From: a virus
Virus record (IMG/VR): IMGVR_UViG_3300021478_000106
Span: 1-24,715 of that record
Length of the DNA: 24,715 nucleotides
Reading direction: 5' to 3' (one strand)
Shown here in pieces: positions 20,296 through 24,715 of this stretch (positions within the stretch are counted from its first letter, which is position 1; every line of letters starts with the position of its first letter). The translations under genes and the position numbers were made by a program. Below the pieces are notes generated by a model, which was not told the DNA's origin, did no database searches, and saw nothing but the letters and a program-made list of their open reading frames with translations.

Positions 20296-22170
20296 ATGGC
20301 GGCAACTAATACTGATTCGGATTTATCTATTGCTGCGCCAAGTTATAATGCAGACTCTGATTTATCTATTGCTGCAAATGACAATTCTATAATTAAACCT
20401 CAAAACAATAGGCTTAGCTCAAATAATTTTTCAAAAGGGTCTGATATTTTAAGAGATATGATTTATGGTTTTGGAAAAAGTAGCGCAAATATTGCAAAAC
20501 TAATCTATAAAAATGCGCCGGATATGCCCGATATTCGTTCTAAAAATTCTAATTCTTTAGCAGTTGGATTAGGACAATATGCACCTTTTGCTATAGGAGG
20601 AGGAGCATCTTTACTAGGATCAACAGTAGGTGCAGGAACATTTGGCGCAACACAATATGAACCAGGACAAAAAGGATTTATAGATACTAAACTAGGAATT
20701 CCCACTAATAGAACAACTAATTCAATAGAAGATGCTGTAATTAATGCTATAACTCATGGATTATTACCTTTTGGAAAAAATAAACCAGTAAATGTTCCGG
20801 TAGAACAAAATTCAATGAATATTAATTTTAAACCAAATGAAGCAGCTCCATTTAAACAACAAGCTTCATTTCCTTCGATAGAATCTGAATTTAGTAAGGT
20901 ACCCATTAAACTTCCTGAATTTTTAAAAGAACAGCCTCCAACCCCATTATCTGAAAATATTTCTAAAGAACTTCATGAAAATATAACAGGCGGAAAGGAT
21001 TTTGAACAAGCTGGGAAAGAATTATCTCAAGATATTAAAAATTCTTACGAAAATGAAGTCTATAAACATCAAGAAAGATATAAAAATATTTTTGAATTTC
21101 CTACTGAAAATGAAAGTATTGCTACAGGAGAACCTTTAAAAGTAAAAGAAATACCAATGTATGGCAAAGATTATTTAGAAAATTATCGTGATTATGAATT
21201 TCCTGATAAAGATGTTCAAAAACTTCATGATAAATATTTAGATAATCCAAATATAGAAAATGCGCATAAATTACAGAGTGAATTAGGTTCTGAAATTGGC
21301 TATATGAAAAAACAAAATAGCAATGGAACTCTTGATCAATCAGGGAAAAATAAATTAAAGGATTATGTTATTGCACAAAAAAGTCTAAAAAATAGCATGA
21401 ATTCAACCTTAAATGATATAAACCCAGAAATAGCAAAAGAATATAAAAATGTCACAGAAAGTTGGAAAAATAATGTGATACCATTTCATTCAGATAAAGA
21501 TTTAAAATCGATTGCTGAAGGAAAAACAAAAAATCCTACTACTGCGCAAATTATATCTATATTCAAAAATCCAGAAGAAAATATAAGTTCAGTAATATCC
21601 AAATTACCAGAAGAAGCAAAAGATAAAATTGTACATATAGGAATGGGAAAAGATATTTATCAAAATGCGCCTAAAGATTTACTAGCAGCAGAGAAATCTC
21701 TTAGAACAAAAGGATTGTCTTCTTATGTTGCTCCTCAACATGAACAAATGTTTAGAAATTTAAGAAATAATGTTGAAGTGGAAAAAAATTCTCAAGCACA
21801 ATTTGAAAGAAATCAAAAAATGTCTGAAAGTCTTCAAAAAGCACAACAAGAAGCGCAACAAAAAAGTTTGGCTTATAATAAACAAAGTCAAAAAACTCAA
21901 GAAAGCGCAAGATCAGAATCTAATAAAATGGCAGAAGAAAAAATAAGAGAATTAGAAAAACAACATAATGATAAAATAAAAGAATTAAAGCAGAAAGAAA
22001 CGGATTTAATAAAAGAAAAACAAGAAACAAGAAAAAAACGCATTGCAGCCATTAAATATGCTATTGGTGGTAGTGCTGCTTATGGTGCATTGCATGCTAT
22101 GGGTTTGAGTCCAGAGCAATTGATTGCTTTTTATTTGGGGAAAAATTTAAATAAAAATTCCAAGAAATAG
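20296..22170 (+). CDS. DNA ejection protein (large, gp16-like) with membrane-active ends
   Basis: 624 residues. The first 30 residues carry a tandem DSDLSIAA unit. Residues about 95-120 form a Gly/Ala-rich hydrophobic stretch (YAPFAIGGGASLLGSTVGAG), and the C-terminal 50 hold another (AIKYAIGGSAAYGALHAMGL). Between them are mostly charged Lys/Glu helices, including a coiled coil near residues 490-580 (EKNSQAQFERNQKMSESLQK onward). This fits the largest internal podoviral protein that inserts into the inner membrane to form the DNA conduit. The DNA is unusually A-rich. GAGGT ribosome site. Confidence 0.68.
   Translation: MAATNTDSDLSIAAPSYNADSDLSIAANDNSIIKPQNNRLSSNNFSKGSDILRDMIYGFGKSSANIAKLIYKNAPDMPDIRSKNSNSLAVGLGQYAPFAIGGGASLLGSTVGAGTFGATQYEPGQKGFIDTKLGIPTNRTTNSIEDAVINAITHGLLPFGKNKPVNVPVEQNSMNINFKPNEAAPFKQQASFPSIESEFSKVPIKLPEFLKEQPPTPLSENISKELHENITGGKDFEQAGKELSQDIKNSYENEVYKHQERYKNIFEFPTENESIATGEPLKVKEIPMYGKDYLENYRDYEFPDKDVQKLHDKYLDNPNIENAHKLQSELGSEIGYMKKQNSNGTLDQSGKNKLKDYVIAQKSLKNSMNSTLNDINPEIAKEYKNVTESWKNNVIPFHSDKDLKSIAEGKTKNPTTAQIISIFKNPEENISSVISKLPEEAKDKIVHIGMGKDIYQNAPKDLLAAEKSLRTKGLSSYVAPQHEQMFRNLRNNVEVEKNSQAQFERNQKMSESLQKAQQEAQQKSLAYNKQSQKTQESARSESNKMAEEKIRELEKQHNDKIKELKQKETDLIKEKQETRKKRIAAIKYAIGGSAAYGALHAMGLSPEQLIAFYLGKNLNKNSKK
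20320..20375 (+). repeat. 17-bp exact direct repeat, 39-bp period, at start of gp16-like gene
   Basis: GATTTATCTATTGCTGC occurs at 20320-20336 and again at 20359-20375, within coding DNA and in frame. It encodes DLSIAA twice, 13 residues apart, each preceded by DS. Identity at DNA level suggests a recent duplication or a kept linear motif. Confidence 0.85.
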
Positions 22171-22214
22171 TTTATAATCGCAACAATGGAAAGAAAAATA
22201 TACAAGGAATGTAT

Positions 22215-24158
22215 ATGGCTATTGATCCATCTTTACTTATTGCCGCCCCAATTCTTCAAGATTATTTCGTTGACAAAACAACGGGAGCTCCTCTATCTGG
22301 CGGAATTGTGACCATGTACCAAGATAATAGCCGTACAACGTTAAAGAATTGGTATTATCAATCTGGTTCGCCTGGTGCTTACACCTATATTCCTTTGCCT
22401 AATCCTCTTACATTGAGCGATGTGGGCACGATCGAAGATGCTAATGGCAATGATGTCATTCCTTTCTTTTATCCTTATAGTGAGTTAGATAATACGACTA
22501 AACAACCTTATTATGTGACAGTTTATAGTTCTGATGGAATCTTGCAATTTACTCGACAAAATTTCCCATTTAATCCTGGTACACAGACAGGAAATGTGAA
22601 TGCTACTAATGAAAACTTAATTGCCAATAATGAATTTTGGAGAAATATTGGTTCATTAAATGCGATAACTTTGACTAACTCATTTACTCTAAATGGCGGA
22701 ACTCTTTACTATTCTACAATCGCGCCTAGTCAACATGATGGCTTTACTGATCAATCAGATATTCAATTTATTAAAGATGTGAATGGCGCAACCGATACAC
22801 TTACCTTTAATAAATTTGTCGGTAATTTCTCTGATCAAGTCATTCCTGATGATATTACTCCAGAATATTATTTAAATATCAATTGTTCTGGAGCAGGTTC
22901 TGAAACAGTTAAATATATACAAGCTCCAATACAACTACATGTTGATTCCTTAAGCGGTGTTTTAAATTGTACAGCGGTTATTGATGCTATGGCTGTAACA
23001 GGAAATCCATCTATTACATTAAAACTTTTTCAATTTCTAGGAACAGGCGTAACCTCTTCCGCAGCAGCGACATTAGAAACAATAGTATTGTCCAATGATT
23101 GGGCTAAATATACAGTTACTTTTACTATGCCAACTGCGCAAGGATTAACATTAGGTAATGGTGGTGACGATGCTTTGTATCTTCAAATAGGACTTCCTGT
23201 TGCTTCGACTTTTAATATCAATATTGCAAAACCTGCCGTATATCTTGCTGATCAAGCGCCAACTAATGATTGGCAAACGTATGATGAAATCAATTCAATC
23301 ATTTCTTCACCTCGCACGGGGGATATTAGAACATCTTTAAACACATTCTATCCCTATGGCTGGGTTGCTATGAATGGCGGCACTATAGGCGATGCTTCAT
23401 CTAATGCCACAGCACGCGCTAATGTTGATACTTGGCCTTTATTTGAATTGCTTTGGAATGCTTTTCATGCTTATACAAGTGGTTCAACGAATTTATTGGC
23501 ACAAATGGTTACAAGTGCAGGTTCTAATGTGGCTTATGGTGGAACTGCTATTGCAGACTTTACAGCAAATAATGCAATCACTCTCACTAAATCTATGGGT
23601 CAAGTAATATTAGGAACAGTTCCTGTTTCTGCTCTTTTAACAAATTATTCAACCACAGTTGTTCCTTCTAATTTTGGAGGAGGATTAGCATTAACGCCTG
23701 CTTTTGCTGCTAACGCATTTAATGGTATGCCTTTCTATGTATCAAATACAGGAGGAGCATTACCAACAGGATTATCCGCAAATACAATTTATTATGTGGC
23801 TAATTTTAATGGATCAGCATTTAATATTTCGACTTCTTTTACTAATGCAATGGCAGGAACTATTATTGCATATACTAATTCAGGAAGTGGTACAACAAGT
23901 TACATTTCTGCTTTAGCTGGTACTTTTGAAGGGGAATATGCGCACACTCAATTAATTAAAGAACTTGCAGCTCATAATCATCCAGGTTCTGTCATGCCAT
24001 TTCAATCATTTAATGCTGGAGGAGGGGCTACAGCAGTAGTTGAAACTCCAGGTGGAGTTAGTGGAAATTATCCTCTTTCTATTGCTACTCAAGGTTCTAG
24101 TGCGCCATTTAATGTAACGCAACCTGGAACGTTTTATAATATTTTCATGAAATTATAG
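22215..24158 (+). CDS. Tail fibre / collar-domain receptor protein
   Basis: 647 residues from the ATG at 22215, where AAGGA has proper spacing; the ATG at 22209 is too close to it. Residues 1-120 (MAIDPSLLIAAPILQDYFVD, GAPLSGGIVTMYQDNSRTTL) resemble head-binding domains of podoviral fibres. Residues about 125-360 form a jelly-roll-like beta domain (NEFWRNIGSLNAITLTNSFT). From about 382 a phage tail collar pattern starts (RTGDIRTSLNTFYPYGWVAM, LFELLWNAF) and resumes at the end with HTQLIKELAAHNHPGS and FYNIFMKL. A beta insertion of about 130 residues separates the two halves and is a good candidate for host-specific binding. The stop lies five bases from a convergent HNH gene. Confidence 0.85.
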   Translation: MAIDPSLLIAAPILQDYFVDKTTGAPLSGGIVTMYQDNSRTTLKNWYYQSGSPGAYTYIPLPNPLTLSDVGTIEDANGNDVIPFFYPYSELDNTTKQPYYVTVYSSDGILQFTRQNFPFNPGTQTGNVNATNENLIANNEFWRNIGSLNAITLTNSFTLNGGTLYYSTIAPSQHDGFTDQSDIQFIKDVNGATDTLTFNKFVGNFSDQVIPDDITPEYYLNINCSGAGSETVKYIQAPIQLHVDSLSGVLNCTAVIDAMAVTGNPSITLKLFQFLGTGVTSSAAATLETIVLSNDWAKYTVTFTMPTAQGLTLGNGGDDALYLQIGLPVASTFNINIAKPAVYLADQAPTNDWQTYDEINSIISSPRTGDIRTSLNTFYPYGWVAMNGGTIGDASSNATARANVDTWPLFELLWNAFHAYTSGSTNLLAQMVTSAGSNVAYGGTAIADFTANNAITLTKSMGQVILGTVPVSALLTNYSTTVVPSNFGGGLALTPAFAANAFNGMPFYVSNTGGALPTGLSANTIYYVANFNGSAFNISTSFTNAMAGTIIAYTNSGSGTTSYISALAGTFEGEYAHTQLIKELAAHNHPGSVMPFQSFNAGGGATAVVETPGGVSGNYPLSIATQGSSAPFNVTQPGTFYNIFMKL

Positions 24159-24163
24159 ATTTT

Positions 24164-24715
24164 TTAAACAATTATATGTTTCCAATTTTGATTATTTTTT
24201 ATGTATAAAATTTGTCTTTTCCCTATATTAAACATTTTTGCTAAATCAGATACTTTTTCTGTTTTTAAAAGATTTTTTATCTTTGTTACATCTTCTTCTG
24301 TCAATTTAGCTTTAGGAGAACTTGAACCTTTGACTGGATTTTTTCTTCCTTTTTTAATCATATCTTTAACATTATCATGATTAGTTCCAAGGAATAAATG
24401 ATCGGGATTAACGCAATTTCTTATGTCACATTTATGACAAACAAACATATTTTTTGGGATTTCGCCATAATTTAATTGCCAAGAATATCTGTGAGCAAGA
24501 ATAATTTTCCCATTAACATTTAATGCTCCGTATCCTTTTTCTCCAATGGCTTTTATCCATAACCAACACCCATTTATTTTTTGTTCTTTTTCTATTGAGT
24601 TAAAAAATCTTTCTTCTTTTTTCCCATATCTACATTCCCAAGAACAATATTTTCCAAAACCTTTTTTTATAAGATATGGTTTAACTTTAAATTCATATTT
24701 ACCACTCTTTGTGTG
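24164..24715 (-). CDS. HNH endonuclease with C-terminal HTH, partial
   Basis: A leftward frame is open from the window edge to the stop at 24164: 183 residues with the start outside. An N-terminal cysteine pair lies in YCSWECRYGKKEE. The HNH core reads GCWLWIKAIGEKGYGALNVN, AHRYSWQLNYGEIPKN and CHKCDIRNCVNPDHLFLGT: the HR-Y-L-GEIP helix, the CDxxxCVNPDHL metal site and the following DNVKDM-KKGR motif. A C-terminal helix-turn-helix (KLTEEDVTKIKNLLKTEKVS, LAKMFNIG) may give site preference. This is a free-standing homing-type nuclease next to the fibre gene; no intron boundaries are visible. The internal ATG at 24448 would remove part of the HNH fold and is not the real start. Confidence 0.93.
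   Translation of the reverse strand, partial: HTKSGKYEFKVKPYLIKKGFGKYCSWECRYGKKEERFFNSIEKEQKINGCWLWIKAIGEKGYGALNVNGKIILAHRYSWQLNYGEIPKNMFVCHKCDIRNCVNPDHLFLGTNHDNVKDMIKKGRKNPVKGSSSPKAKLTEEDVTKIKNLLKTEKVSDLAKMFNIGKRQILYIKNNQNWKHIIV

Noticed and set aside
24100-24200. Group I intron around the HNH gene
   Set aside because: The fibre gene ends normally with the collar C-terminus and no split exon is seen; HNH is on the opposite strand.
1-24715. CRISPR array, insertion sequence or integrase
   Set aside because: No regularly spaced identical repeats, no transposase-like or recombinase-like frame, and no terminal inverted repeats were seen.

Overview
The window is part of the genome of a short-tailed, P22-like double-stranded DNA phage or prophage with strongly AT-rich DNA. 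The evidence is the ordered morphogenesis module on the + strand: Sf6/P22-like small terminase, large terminase, a long portal protein with a Gln-rich helical C-terminus, a scaffold-like protein, a coat protein, a gp4-like adaptor, a gp10-like tail needle/plug platform protein, three Gln/Ala/Gly-rich ejection-type proteins and a tail fibre. There are no tail-tube, tape-measure or baseplate genes. Host identity cannot be read directly. Shine-Dalgarno starts precede nearly every gene and one lipoprotein signal has Ser at +2, which fits a low-GC Gram-negative host. No integrase, replication or clear lysis gene is present.

Layout. 1-103: partial leftward gene, then an AT-rich divergent gap. 260-2937: zinc-motif protein, 58-residue membrane protein, terminase pair and a coiled-coil protein. 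2961-5129: portal. 5126-8479: about fifteen tiny genes packed end to end, many with ATGA overlaps, mostly of unknown function; this is the accessory zone. 8523-9830: a repeat-bearing virion protein, a leftward 53-residue gene and a short helical protein. 9831-10133: non-coding DNA with a tRNA-Gln(UUG) and short repeats. 10134-11391: a leftward three-gene cassette (excisionase-like HTH protein, SPFH/prohibitin-like lipoprotein, two-pass membrane protein). 11392-11660: non-coding, with a palindrome at the cassette's start and a 75-nt-spaced imperfect repeat before the scaffold gene. 11661-15469: scaffold, coat, accessory virion protein, adaptor. 15496-16409: a cassette with its own sigma70-type promoter (ribbon-helix-helix regulator, membrane protein, DUF551 protein). 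16435-24158: gp10-like protein, a small virion-associated protein, ejection proteins, tail fibre. 24164-24715: leftward HNH endonuclease, cut by the window edge.

The terminase pumps DNA through the portal into a shell built by scaffold and coat. The adaptor and gp10-like protein close the portal, the ejection proteins travel with the DNA into the host, and the fibre binds the cell surface. Two cassettes interrupt this late operon (10134-11391 and 15496-16409). Each pairs a DNA-binding protein with membrane proteins and has its own regulatory signals, so each looks like an added 'moron' that could act on the host membrane. They and the non-coding region at 11392-11660 are the best places to look for something new.
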